A DNA stretch of 64,000 nucleotides from Nepenthes gracilis (Eukaryota > Streptophyta > Magnoliopsida > Caryophyllales > Nepenthaceae): contig BSYO01000004.1 in the NCBI GenBank assembly GCA_033239525.1, positions 20,002,037 through 20,066,036 of the forward strand, given 5' to 3'. Made by a program: the position numbers and the translations under genes. The notes below the pieces were generated by a model, which saw only the letters and a list, made by a program, of their open reading frames with translations, searched no databases and was not told the origin of the DNA. Positions 1-11,821 of this stretch are shown here, one piece after another. Every line of letters starts with the position of its first letter. Position 1 is the first letter of the stretch.

Positions 1-2090
1 TAATAACCTTCATTGTTAAATTTTACAACTTATATAAGATTAAATTGGATGTTCGAAACGTGTTGAACGTCCCTTAAAATCAATCTCATGTCGTTACTAG
101 TCGTTAAATTGACATTGCCATGTCTCACAATTCATGATAAGTTGTCAATCTTTAGTATTTTGAAATTGCCAATTGGATAAAGCATGAAAAATACTTTTCG
201 TGAGGTCATGTGAAATAATTTACCATTGTCAATCACCTAACTTGTCTCATGATTGGCAACGTTGACAAACCTTTTCTTCGCACACAAAGAGAAGATCGGA
301 CGTGATAACAACTAACGCTCTCTTACCATCTCAAGACTTTTCAGTCTTCTTTTCACCGCTGTTACTATTCTCACGTTTTTGTTCGAAACAATATTTCTTT
401 GTGTGACATTTCTTCCTACAATAATGCCATTCAAGGTTTTGATACATTGATCTCTATTTGTTTCGACTATTTTCACCAATTTTAGGCATCTTCCATTTAC
501 TATTTCCCAGAACTTCGAGGTAAGTGCTTTCAAATCCAAAGGTGTGGAACCTTGAGATCTCTCCTCAACTCCTCATTTAGGGATGTATATTTGGCTATCT
601 CTAAGATCATTATCCATCTTTTGTATCTCGAAATTGCCAAGTGGATAAAATATGAAAGACACTTTTCATGACATCATGTGAAGTGATCTACCATTGTCAA
701 CCACCTAACTTGTCTCGTGATTGGCAACATTGACAACCTCTTCTTCACACACAAAGAGAAAATCGGATTTGATAACAACTAATGTTCTCTCATCGTCTCA
801 AGACATTTCAATCTTCTTTTCACCGCTCTCACTATTCTCACATTTCTATTTGAAATAATACTTCTTTATGTGACTTTTCTTCTTATAATAGTGCCATTCG
901 AGATTTTGATACCTCGATCTCTATTTGTTTCGACTCTTTCCACTGATTTTGGGCATCTTCCATTGCCTATTTCCCATGATTGTGAGATAAGTGCTTTCAA
1001 ATTTGAAGGTGTGGAGCCTTGAGATCTCTCCTCATATCTTCATTTAGGACCGTACATTTGGTTATCTCTAAGGTCATTATCCATCTTTAGTATCTCGAAA
1101 TATCCAAGTGGATAAAACATGAAAAACAATTTTATGACGTCATGTGAAGTGATTCACCATTGTTAATCACCTAACTTGTCTCATGATTGGCAACATTGAC
1201 AACTTTTTCTTTACACACAAAGAGAAGATTAGACTTGATAACAACTGATGCTCTCTTATCGTCTTGAGACTTTTCAGTCTTCTTTTCACCGCTCTCACTA
1301 TTCTGACATTTCTATTTGAAACAATATTTCTTTATGTGGCCTTTCTTCCTATAATTGTGCAATTTGAGATTTTGATACCTCGATCTTTATTTGTTTCGAC
1401 TCTTTTCATCGATTTTGGGCATCATCCATTGCCTATTTCCCATGACTTTGAGATAAATGCTTTCAAATTCGAAGGCGTGGAGCCTTGAAATATCTCTCCA
1501 TCTCCTCATTTAGAATTGTACATTTCTTCATCTATAAGGTCACTACACCATTTGGGAAACTATTGGCAATGATTATGTAGATAACCTTTTATGAATTCAT
1601 TAATGTGGTCAATAACCATAAGTTTAATAGTTCATCATCAGATTTAATACTCATACTATTTAATTAGTCAACATTATCTTAGAACTCATTGAGATGATCT
1701 ATAATAGAACCCCTTCCCGATATTTAACTTGCATCAATGTTATCAAGTAATAGAGCTTGTAGTTATCTGTGTTTGAAGCATAAAGTGCTCCATACTTCTC
1801 TTATAGCACCCTTGCATACTTCTCATTTTGAACGTAATTATAGATGTTATTGTTTACAAATTATTGAATGTATCCATAAATTTATTCGTATTCAAAAGTC
1901 AAATTCTCATCAAATTTAGACTCCAGCTTTTGTATAACAAATACCAAAAAGATGCATGGTCTTTATGAAACAAACATCCTTCATCTTGTTCATCATATAT
2001 CATAGTTAGTACCTTTCAAACAAATTATTTTGTTTACGCCATTCGTCAATTCAATTTACAAACAACACATCCAATTCTTTAAATTACTTT
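1..2090 (-). mobile_element. Decayed Ty1/copia internal region (gag to protease)
   Basis: Read on the minus strand, this stretch keeps fragments of a copia Gag-Pol. Around 1545-1720 it translates to remnants of the Gag UBN2-type segment (DHLNEF, then DDELLNLWLLTTL), interrupted by stops. At 300-460 there is a damaged zinc knuckle (HYCRKKCH) and at about 165-250 the protease motif region VIDNGKLFHMTSRK, where DSGA has become DNGK. No integrase, reverse transcriptase or RNase H is seen before the window edge. The 5' end of the element lies to the right, towards the LTR-like stretch after 2090. Many in-frame stops make it a dead copy. The superfamily assignment rests on motif order; the lineage is not resolved. 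Confidence 0.75.
131..1540 (-). repeat. Three tandem ~468-bp copies of a copia gag-protease segment
   Basis: The anchor gaaattgccaa...ggataaa recurs at about 161, 630 and 1097, a period of 467-469 bp. Each unit carries the same order on the minus strand: zinc-knuckle remnant, basic linker, then the protease motif region. Units differ by scattered substitutions and small indels. The duplication therefore happened inside the element and has since diverged. Confidence 0.85.
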
Positions 2091-2870
2091 TTGGGCCCGG
2101 GACACATTAAAGCTCTGTAAACAAGTGGAGAATTAATCTCTTTAAGGATTGAAAACCGAGCCCATTGGTTAAAACCATGAGAAGACAAAAACAATAATAC
2201 ACAGAATTATAATAACCACAACAATAAATAATAAAAGCAACGAACAATGAATTTCTTGTGATTATCTCTTAAATTGAATGGTAAAATTGTGGGACCAAAG
2301 GTATGTATAATTTCACTATAAATTATACGTTTAAATACACCTATTATAAGTATTCTATTCAATTTTACCACAATATGGGTAAATAAAGATAAATACAAAA
2401 AGAGATGAAAATAAAAGATTACCACTGGTAATGTCTAAAACAACAATGAAGGATAACGTACCCAAATACCGGTGAATGTCGAATAATACCAAAAAGGTGG
2501 CAAGAGCCTTCTTCTCTCACTTTTTCTCTCAAGTTAGCCACACAAGATTACAAAAGTCATGTACTAAATAACCTAAAAATTGTATAAGATTTTATACTCA
2601 GAGCTAGCATGCTGGCGTTCAAATGCCAAAGGCAAAAGCTAAAATTGGCGCTTGAGTATTTGTCAGCATACATCATGCATGCTTGTTCTATCTCAAATAC
2701 GCACATGCGTCCCTTCTTGCGCCTATAAGATGCAGTAACTTTCAGTTCATCCAAAAGAATTTTTCTTAAGTGAATATTGCGCAAACCCTCACACGAACCT
2801 GTTTGTAGCTCTAAAATAGAAAGAATTATATGTGCAATAGGTATGCAAATGGTACTTTAGTGAATAAGAT
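2091..2870 (-). mobile_element. Probable copia LTR (5' LTR of the element at 1-2090)
   Basis: AT-rich non-coding sequence next to the gag end of the copia remnant, where a minus-strand 5' LTR would sit. The text gctctgtaaaca at about 2111 may be a collapsed primer-binding site (the usual plant copia PBS reads gctctgatacca on this strand). Several phrases recur in the same order at 59.9-60.6 kb, for example the stretch ending in caaatgccaaaggcaaaa at about 2620 against caagtgccaaaggaaaa near 60390. Ends are not resolved by eye. Confidence 0.4.
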
Positions 2871-4038
2871 CTTGACCTTTGTGGATGTTCAAACAATAGT
2901 GTGGCTAAACTTTTTATTTTTAGATGAATATGTTAAGGAGATTCGTATTTATGGATATTTTGAATGTAGTTTTTCCACTTTCTTTGTATGGTCCTAAGTG
3001 GGTTATGCTTTTGGATGAGTAACCACTTAGTCTCCATAACCCTCAGAGTTGGTTTAATAGATAGCGTGAAATTCATTTTTCTGTAAAAAGGGGTTTCTTT
3101 TTCTCCAACTAATCTTCCATAGACCTTTCTACGGCTATTCCACGTTGACACATTTTTATGGCTCCATGAGAATCGAAGTGGCAATTGCCATGGTATTGCC
3201 CATTAATTATGCCACATTTCCCTAATTTTGAGGTTAAAATTACAATTAGAAAGATGACAGATTTAGTAGGATTTCACGTAACAGTTAGATTGTATAGTTG
3301 GTTATTCAAATAATGCATTTAGACAGTGACATACGTGATCTATTAGATGGGCAATATGGATTTCTTTGACTTTAGAAAATCAGACATCTAATCTTAACGC
3401 GTTTTCACACTTATAACTTAAACTTTTAAAAAATCAGAGATATTTGAATAAAACGATCTTTTAATTTTTGATCCATCGCCTTTAAGGCCCATTCTAGCAC
3501 CACACCTTCATGCCAACATTCCTGTCTCACATGGTGGTTCTTAACATGACTACTTATGCCAAGGCGATCTCTTATAGAATTCTTATAATAGCATTTTCAC
3601 TTCCATTTTCTTCCTCTTATATATTTATCCTATTTTGAAAGGATCAAATTTTTACTATTCGGGTATGAATGTTATCATTTTATTGTTAAAACAATTAGTG
3701 TATATTTTTTTGGATAAAATTACAGCAAATTTGTATGATTAGTGATAGGTTTATTCAATTTTTACTAAATATTGCAAAAGTCACCTGTAAGAGGCAATTT
3801 CTGTTTTTGTTGGCTACGAAAAGTTTATTCAAACGGGCGGTCTCAGTCCCTGATTTTAATTGATGGGCGTCGCGCACAATCTTCAGGACATGACTCGTCA
3901 CTATGAGGAGTTTAAACCTAATTGATTGAATGGAAGTGTTTCTTTCCTGAATTGATTATTTGATTGGAATAAACTCTAAGTGAGTATTTATTTATTTATT
4001 TATTTGTGGTTTGAGTATGTATATTTGGTGCGAAACAG
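2871..4038. other. Non-coding stretch upstream of the LOR exon
   Basis: No gene recognised. It contains a short (TTTA)n microsatellite at about 3987-4009. I searched it on the plus strand for the expected first exon of a LOR gene and saw none. A minus-strand open frame at 2933-3184 resembles nothing I know. Confidence 0.5.
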
Positions 4039-4479
4039 AGGCCAAGTCTTCACCATAGGTGGGAAGGTTATCTCGGAGAGAGAAACGAGGGATCAAAGCC
4101 TACATTCAGCGTGAAGAGATCATCAATTATTGGGGGATCAGGAGTGACGGTGGAGATGTACAACGATCAAGGAGAGGAGTACCAGATCGAAGGGTCATTC
4201 CGGCAGCGGAGTTGCACCTTCTACGGCGTCGGCAACGGGAGGAGGGAGGTGGTGGCGGAGATCAGGAGGAAGGTGGATGCGTCGACCAACGTGGTGCTCG
4301 GGAAAGATGTCTTCCTGCTGTCCCTGAAGTCAGGGTTTGACGCCGCTTTTGCTATGGGCCTAGTGCTTGTTCTTGACCAGATCGATGGCGGAGATGATGA
4401 CGGTGGAATGTTTTCCGATCATGTCACCGCCGGCGTCGAGGTGTATCCCGCCACCGACGAGAAGCAGCAGAATTCTTGA
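4039..4479 (+). pseudogene. LURP-one-related (LOR, DUF567) protein, C-terminal exon only
   Basis: From the putative acceptor ...gaaacag at 4032-4038 an open frame of 146 codons runs to TGA at 4477-4479. It begins RPSLHHRWEGYLGER and continues with FSVKRSSIIGGSGVTVEMY, EYQIEGSFRQRSC, VVAEIRRKVDAS, NVVLGKDVF and GFDAAFAMGLVLVLDQI. These are the characteristic C-terminal blocks of plant LOR proteins, single-domain tubby-like beta-barrel proteins. LURP1 of Arabidopsis is linked to defence against oomycetes. The N-terminal half, normally a separate first exon ending near the phrase GKxLxTIRR, is not visible in the 1.1 kb upstream, which holds AT-rich and repeat DNA. The exon itself has no stop or frameshift and keeps good codon structure, so loss may be recent, or exon 1 may lie far upstream. 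The small acidic insert after DQI (GGDDDGG) is variable in the family. Confidence 0.85.
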
Positions 4480-5635
4480 ATTTTCTCTCTCCTTTTATTC
4501 GGCGTTCGACACTGGCATTCATTCCCCTGTCTTCGCTAATCATCACCGTAGAGTGGTTTGGGCTATCTTGTATTTTGGCTTTTAACGGCTTGATGCATAT
4601 CAGCCGTTTGATAATATATATAACAGATTAATGGAACATATCAATGTATAATATTTCACCCATAAAGTTAATTTTCACTCAACATTTTTTAAAAATAAAA
4701 ATAAAAATTATTAATTCAGATACCCTTTTAAAATAAAAATAAAATTGATATAACATGTTTAATTTTGCAGGCCCTAACGATACTTTTCTTCTATAGCTAA
4801 TATTTTGTGAATTCATGAGCTTTCCCTAAAATTAAATTTGATTATAGACAATGATACTAAGCTAGTTTATGATCTCACATATATAATTATCATGAGTGCA
4901 TTTATAAACCTATTTAACTCTATAAGCTCCTAAATAGGGCAGTTCACGCTTGATCCTTACAAATTCCTGCGTGGCACATATTCGAGTTTCATTTTACTCT
5001 TTTAATAATTATTACTCTGTAAACTATATATATATAATACAATTTATAACAAAAGCACTTCTGGAATATTTTAATAAAAATCAAAACTAAATGACAAACG
5101 GTTAAAAATATGTTCTACGTGATGTACAATATAAAATATTAAATTAATTAAATTAATATAATCTTATTAATTTATATATAACAAAATTTTTTTTTAAATT
5201 ATTATTTAATAAATGTATCCTTTTGAGACATACTCATTAAACGAAAGAATATCTCTTATCAACGATTATGTCTATTTAAGACGTATCATTTGGACGAAAG
5301 AATGGACATTTTGGTAATTTGAGAATGGTCATTCTCTCTTCTATAAAAGGATGTTTTTGGCCATCAGAATTTGGATGTATAAAATTTATATAAATACTCT
5401 ACAAATCATAAGGAAAGAAAAGAAAAATCATCCCCCGATTATTCGAGACAAGAACATATAAAAACTGTATTGTATAAAGGCTGACAATGGATTCGGATAC
5501 GTAAATTTATTTTTTTATATATAGTAAATTAGTGAAGAATTATGATAATAAAAGTCCCAAAAATTAAAATTTATCTCATTAAAATATCTTACACAAACAT
5601 CAAATAGATTGGGGCAAAAATTGAAATGAAGCCAA
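4480..5635. other. AT-rich non-coding stretch
   Basis: Downstream of the LOR exon; very AT-rich with runs such as aattaattaaattaatata near 5140. I see no coding region, RNA gene or clear element edge. Confidence 0.5.
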
Positions 5636-5914
5636 TCAATATGCTTCTTGATCGACTAATATCATATGTATAAGAAAGGCAGAAGAAAATAAGAGGAGAA
5701 ATTTCACAGCAGAAGGCAGAAGAGAAGAAGAGTCAAGGCATTGGAGAAGGTTGTGGGTGAGGGCAAGAGGTACATTAAAAGAGAGACAGAAACTTAGGTT
5801 AAGTTTCACATAAGCTATGCCAAATGCAGTTAAGTAGAGACAACGGGCTCCATCATTCAACAGTATGATCCAACTCTTAATCACAAATCCAATCATACCA
5901 GTCGCTGCGAACAT
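5636..5914 (-). other. Unassigned hydrophobic open frame
   Basis: A 92-codon minus-strand frame starts at ATG 5914 and contains phrases such as GFVIKSWIILLNDGARCLY and FGIAYVKL followed by a hydrophobic C-terminus. It could be a membrane-protein exon or fragment, but I recognise no family. No flanking splice structure is convincing, and the frame may be chance. Confidence 0.15.
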
Positions 5915-8418
5915 TGCTTCGATGTGTATACATCAAGCATATCAAACTCCTTCAAATCTGAACACTGAATGTAGTACCCTTCGAGCACTCCGGTTGGACT
6001 GTCTTTCAAGATTAGATTATTTATATTACTATTTTAAATTTAAAAATCTGCTACAGTAACAGTTGATATACCAATTAAATAATATTTTTATATTTTATTA
6101 AAAATATTTTTACCGAACAGCTTTTTTATAAAAAATATGGTAATATAATATTTTCGATTTACCCATCAATAGTTGTATGCTACAAAGGGGATAACAAGGC
6201 ATAACAACAATGCATTGTTACTAAAATTCTGACAATAACAACAAATGCTTAATCTAGAAATCCAAATCGGCATAACAACAATACCAAAAATCTTCTAGGA
6301 AATCTTTAAAAAGGGATAGGTGGTAATGGCGACGAGGGCAAACTCTATAGGATAGAGGAAGAGGAGAGAAGCAATGATGATGAGAGACAAATAATCCCCG
6401 CATGAGGAGAAGGTGGGCAGGGAGAGAAGCAAATGGGTTTACTTGTTTTGACCTCGACACCCATTTTACAAATATCTAAACTGAGCATATTCCTTTACTT
6501 ATATCTAAAATTTACACAGTTAACTTTAAATATAGACGATTCAATGTAGTATGTTTTTTGATCTGCAGTTCTCAATTTAAATTTAGACACTCTTTTAAAC
6601 GGTCCAAAGAAAGTGTTATAATCCGTGCTACTAAACCACCACTGATACGTGAACTAGCATCTCAAAAGTACACAAAAAGCACATGATAGGCAAATCAGGT
6701 GTGTAAAGTCAAAACTTTTGGGCATGAGTTCAAGTTCCAAAGGGCGGACACCCCGATATTATTTGTCCTAGCAACCCATTCATAGACCATGATTTGGGTT
6801 AGGTGTTAAGGGTATACCCCTCAATCTACTACTAATCAGAGTGTTTCTGATCATGATTTCCATGGCAAAAGGGACTATCCTTCTTCGTGCTCCGAATGGT
6901 GAAATTTTATTATGACAACTCACAATGCCATAGTTAGGATTATGACAATACGTTACAATTGGTTAGGCCTCTGATATAGTTTTAGCTGTCCAAGTTGTCA
7001 TAACAAAATATCCAAAGTGGAACGTGTGAGAACAGAAAAGCAAGGGCATGATGATGACCCACTTTGTCATTGTTTTCATTTTCACTTCATCTGAACATGT
7101 AGACAAGCTTTCTCCTTCCTTCACCTTCTCCCCTTCATTCCTCTCTGTTTCTCTTATTTGGTCCAAACAATCTGCTAGGGATAACAAAAACACCAGCTTA
7201 TGCAACATCGCAGCTGGACTTACAACAGGCAGTTCTAATCTATGGTGTGACCGGGTGAATAGGCATAGATGGATGACTATTATTAACACTTTCTAAGTGG
7301 GTTTGCAAGGCTTGTGAATCAGGGAAAATCGACAGAGTAGATTACTCTTCCTTATCAATCAATATAACTTCACAAACAGTACAAGCTTTTTCTAAATTTG
7401 TGAAGTAGTTTAAAGAGTCAAATAGAGTTTGCCAGCATGATAAAGCTTTCTTATTCATTTACTTCGTTTGATAAGATAATAATACACTTCTCGTCAATCA
7501 AAGCAATGATTCACTAGCAAAGTTCTTCTCTATGTGAAATAAATAGCTGAAGGTTCAAGCTAATGACCGAACACTAGAAGCGAGAGAATTTGTGAAGGTT
7601 GAAGTAATAAATTTCCACTATAAGATTGGGGCATCATTCTATGGCCGATAAAATTGAACAGAATTATAAGAATGCTAAACTAGGATAGGAAACACAGCCC
7701 TTATTACGCTTATTTCCAAGAAATTCCTCAGGATGTTTTTTATCACCCAAGAAGACTAATTTGACTCTAATCCCCATGCATCATCCTCAAAGGTCTAGTG
7801 CTCTCCATCTCATCAACTAACAAGAACTTCTCATGCATATCTGCCACATGGCACAATTCGCTGCCACGATGTCCGCAGTTCTTATGTCTCCAATACCATA
7901 TAAAAGGAGAGAAGAATAAGAGAGAATCCCCACAACCTTTAGGTTTTGGCTATTCACATTTACATAGAATTATTTACATACATTGTAAATTATTAAGTTA
8001 TGCTTATGAAGAATATACCGCAAGGAATATCCTTAACATATTCCTTTAGTATTCTAACATGGTATTGTCCTAATACTCTAACAGTATACTGTGTGCAATT
8101 CATTTTATAAAGGTTTCTATTCATCACACGGAAAAGTGTTTCCTTCCATTTGCATGAATGGATATAAAACTATGCTCATACACAAATCCTACCTACAAGA
8201 CGAGCAAAGAAATCATGCCCTCAATTTTTATTTAATGACATTAGTAATATCATTGTTATAGTACTTTTTTACACAATTTAAACAAGGATTAAAAAAGAAA
8301 AAGCGAAAAAAAAAGAAGGATGAAACTGATTTATATGACCAGAATAGAATTTTCATTTGCGCTTTATTACTACTCTTGTCTAAACTATGACTATATAAAG
8401 TGAAATATGCTTAAGCAC
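5915..8418. other. Non-coding stretch with a possible copia LTR edge
   Basis: No gene recognised. At about 8048-8065 the text attctaacatggtattgtcc resembles the junction of a plant copia LTR end (tctaaca) with a decayed methionine-tRNA primer-binding site (normally tggtatcagagc). A TATA-like ccatataaaagg occurs upstream at about 7899-7910. The opposite LTR edge was not found, so this is only a suggestion. Confidence 0.3.
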
Positions 8419-11400
8419 TTATCTTCTAGGACGAGTTCCCTTGTTTCGCCCAATATTATTATTCCTGCCATCCCATGCAGATGCCCAAAAGAAGAGAGAC
8501 ATCCAGACGAGTACCGCAAAGAAAATCTGCATCCCATCTTGGAACCTAGATAAAGTTGCAGCGGTACCTGTTTAAGGAGTAACTTTCAATCTTACAGAAA
8601 AGCTCACTCGAAAGCTCCATGCAAAATGCTATTTTATCAAGGAAAACAGCTGGTGAATTTTGAAAAAGATAATACAATGTAAGCAATTTTTATTCACAAA
8701 ATTATGTTTCATAATTTTAAAAAAGTGATTCCTACGTATGTTGGGCAATGAAAGTATACGAACAAGGATGGTATAGTTTCCGATTAATAACCACAGTAAT
8801 TATAAGTGACAAAAAATTTGAATGCTCCATAATTGAACAAAAGCAGTCTCATTGTTTTAAGGCACATATCCAAAGAATGTTAATTCAAGAAGCCATCCGA
8901 AAAATATTGGAAAACCAAATTTAACAAAGTTCCTGGTTATGTATGGAAAATAAATTATGAAGGGGATGTTTGACCAGACAACTTTTAAAGTCGTGAAGTG
9001 TTAATTTTATAATTGAAATACCCTCAAAGTCAAGTAATATGGCATCCTTGGAAGACAACCAAAAATGATGTGTCAACAATCAATTTCAAAATCAGTTCCC
9101 TCTTTTGGAATGAACTTATTAATCTTCCTTCAGAAATGAGAGAATTTTCCAGTCACAAGAGTTTTTAAAACAGAATTCTGAATGCAACATTGAGAAAATT
9201 TATATAAATATAGAGAAGAGGTATTTAAAAATGGGATTTAAATGCTTAGATGCTATGGTCATTATCCTGCAGTCTTCAAGTACTGTAACTAAATTATCCA
9301 AAATATAACATCCCATGAAATTTCCTTGCCTCGCAACTCCAAAAGCAGATAATGAACTTATATGCTAAGATCATCCAAACTATAACATCCCAAAATGAAA
9401 AGTTCAATGATTATATGCTATAATCATTATCCTGCAGTCTTCAGGTACCGTAACTAAATCATCCAAAATATAACATGCTGAGAAAATAGTTTGCCTCGCA
9501 GCTCTAAAAGTGGATAAAGAGCAAACATCTTCTGACAAATTTCCCCATAAACCTTCTCTAAAGAAAATGCTGTCAATTAAGATGGCTCATATGCATTAGA
9601 ATTACTAGCGAAGGTTCAGACTCGAATACAATTATGGGAAAAGGAAGCTAACAGCTTAAGAATATAGTGAATGTCAAGAACCTGGGAGGCAAGTTTTGGG
9701 TTGAAAGGAAGTCCCATTTCATTTGCAAATGCAGGCTAAGCTACACAGGAGTCCAATTTTATGGTGACAGACTACAGGACTAAATTGATATCGGAAATGG
9801 GCAAACAGAAAGACAAATGTATAAGATCTCAGCAGTTGGGGAACCACATGACAAACAATTTGAAATGTATCCCTCCACTTAAGTCTCTCCTACTCAGTTA
9901 TGTGAAAACCCACAAAATGTCTTTTCTGGAAAATACTGAGAAGAATTTTAATTAATTTCATTTTTTTCATGATGGTACCTGCTGCATTAAAATGGCATTT
10001 CCTTCTCTAAGAAAAGGATGCTTAAAAACTCCAGGAACTTTTGTTTCATCAGAGCCCTTCATAAGTGGTCATGGCAATTAACCCAAAAAAGAGGACAACA
10101 TGTGTGAAGTATCTAGTAATAAAGTGATTCCCAGTATTGGAAGTACCTACTAGGTATCAGAGATGACTTCAATGAATCTGTTCAGAGTGCCCAAGAATAA
10201 GTTTTTTAGTTCAAGATGATCAAGCTTAGATGTAAGGATCAGCTATGGAAGCAGAGGCATAGTTGGTTTGGGTAAGCAGTGCATGACATGAATACTTTCA
10301 CCTTGTATGTAAACCAATCTTAGCTAGCAGGGTATAACATTTATGGACAGAAAAAAGTAATACAAGAATCCATGATGATATCATTAGGCAGCCTGATTCT
10401 CCTTTACAACTGATTGTCCACAACATTCAAACGAGAATCCCATTTCACTGGCACTAGACATATCTTACAAGTGTTAGTGCCTTCCACATGAATCCCTGAA
10501 AGTATGTGTAAAAGAGCTCTATAGTAAATGCAGCCTCCAGCAAATGGGCCATACCGAAATATAAAGAACTTGTGGCAAATCACAGGAGGGAAGAGGAAAA
10601 TGAATCTAAGTGGCTTTTTTGGAAACACCGTTAAGTGCCAAACAGTGAAGAACATAGCCCTTAGCAGTAAGTCAAAATTTTAAGCAGCTGATACTTCTGA
10701 ATTAAAACTTGAAATCCAAAAATGTTTAGCTACAAGCATCCATCTGTTGAAGCTATAAACTGATCTTCCCTCAAGCTTTATCTTAAACATAGACAATAGC
10801 TATAATCCCTTCTGCTTCAGTTCTCATCAAATATAAGATTCCCTATTTCCCTGTCAATTTGATTCTTGACTCTGTCATTTTTGGATGCTACTTTTGGAAG
10901 GAAGTATCCCATGTAGTTGTTGAAACGATTAAGTAGCTAAGCAAGCCAACAGCTGTAGGTCCGTTTCAACTAATCAAGAGTATATATTTTTAGGAACATC
11001 ATAGGAACATGAAAATCAAAAGCCCGCTCCCTCCAACGGGAAGGAAATAGCGAATAGCAAACCAACAGGAAGAGCGAATCAAAATTGGAAAATCGGTAGA
11101 GGATTGAATGGTCATAGGTTCAAATCGTACTAGAGGAGAAAATCAGCAAATATTATTCTAAACATGTCAATACACAAGACAGAGTAATTTGTACCAATGC
11201 TATGATTCTAGTCTATCTTTGGTGAAATTTGGGCGATTTCAAAACCAGAAATGGTTGGCCTCACATATTCATTGGCACATGGATAGATGCATAAACTTGA
11301 CCAAAAAAAATAATTTTGTCAGCATAAGATTGACTCGGATAAATGTTTGAAATAACATTAATTCTCAGAGAAAAGCCCTTAATCAAATGAAAAGTATTGC

Positions 11401-11821
11401 CTGAAATTTGCATATCCTGTCCAATTAAGAAAAATCAACTAAACCAGTCACCAAAAGAAATTAAAAAAAAAAAATACAACATACCCGAAAGAAATATAAA
11501 CGAATGAATACGATTGAATCAAATTAAAAAAATAATAATGAAATCTAGTAACAAAAACTCAAAATTCATACCTGAGAAACGTTTTGAGCTCTTAACCGGA
11601 GGCGGGTCGGGTTGCGGCGGCGATGGAACCGGACCTGGGCTGCCCGAGCCGCAACGGAGAATCCAATGACTGGGATTCAAGCGAGAAGAAACCCCAATAA
11701 ATGAATGATGGAGATGAGTAGGGACGTAACAGTACCCGTGACACGCGAAAGAGCGGGACGAGAAGAAATGAGAACGTGATACTGGCGGGGAAGCGATGGA
11801 GGAAAGAGAGAGAGACGCCAT
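8419..11821 (-). CDS. Small plastid-targeted single-pass membrane protein, unknown function (two exons)
   Basis: Exon 1 is 11572-11821 (ATG at 11821) and exon 2 is 8419-8567 (stop at 8419-8421). The donor TCAG/GTATG and the acceptor ending AACAG join in phase 1 to give 132 residues. Residues 1-57 are rich in Ser, His and Arg and have no acidic residue (the first is Asp72), and ILRC/G at 54-58 is a plausible stromal cleavage site, so chloroplast import is inferred. Residues 62-75 are proline-rich. Residues 96-115 (MQIFFAVLVWMSLFFWASAW) form one clear membrane segment, followed by a basic tail ending GTRPRR. I do not recognise the family; the size and layout suit a small thylakoid or envelope protein. 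A further exon hidden in the 3 kb intron cannot be excluded, but the direct join is in frame and exon 2 encodes the whole membrane segment. Upstream ATGs at 11880 and 11867 are out of frame. Confidence 0.75.
9251..9526. repeat. Diverged direct duplication in the intron (period 165 bp)
   Basis: The block starting tgctatggtcattatcctgc at 9251 recurs as tgctataatcattatcctgc at 9416, and similarity continues about 110 bp through 'tgcctcgca.ctc.aaaag'. It lies inside the 3 kb intron of the plastid-protein gene. Divergence of roughly one base in ten suggests it is not recent. Confidence 0.8.

Noticed and set aside
4059..4340. Arg/Gly-rich open frame overlapping the LOR exon
   Set aside because: It is the +1 shadow of the LOR reading frame; low-complexity composition and no domain.
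6680..6740. Possible tRNA-derived SINE (B-box-like gagttcaagttcc)
   Set aside because: No matching A box at the right distance, no 3' tail and no target duplication.
11100..11140. tRNA-like ggttcaaatcg
   Set aside because: The upstream 60 bases do not fold into a cloverleaf; chance B-box in an intron.
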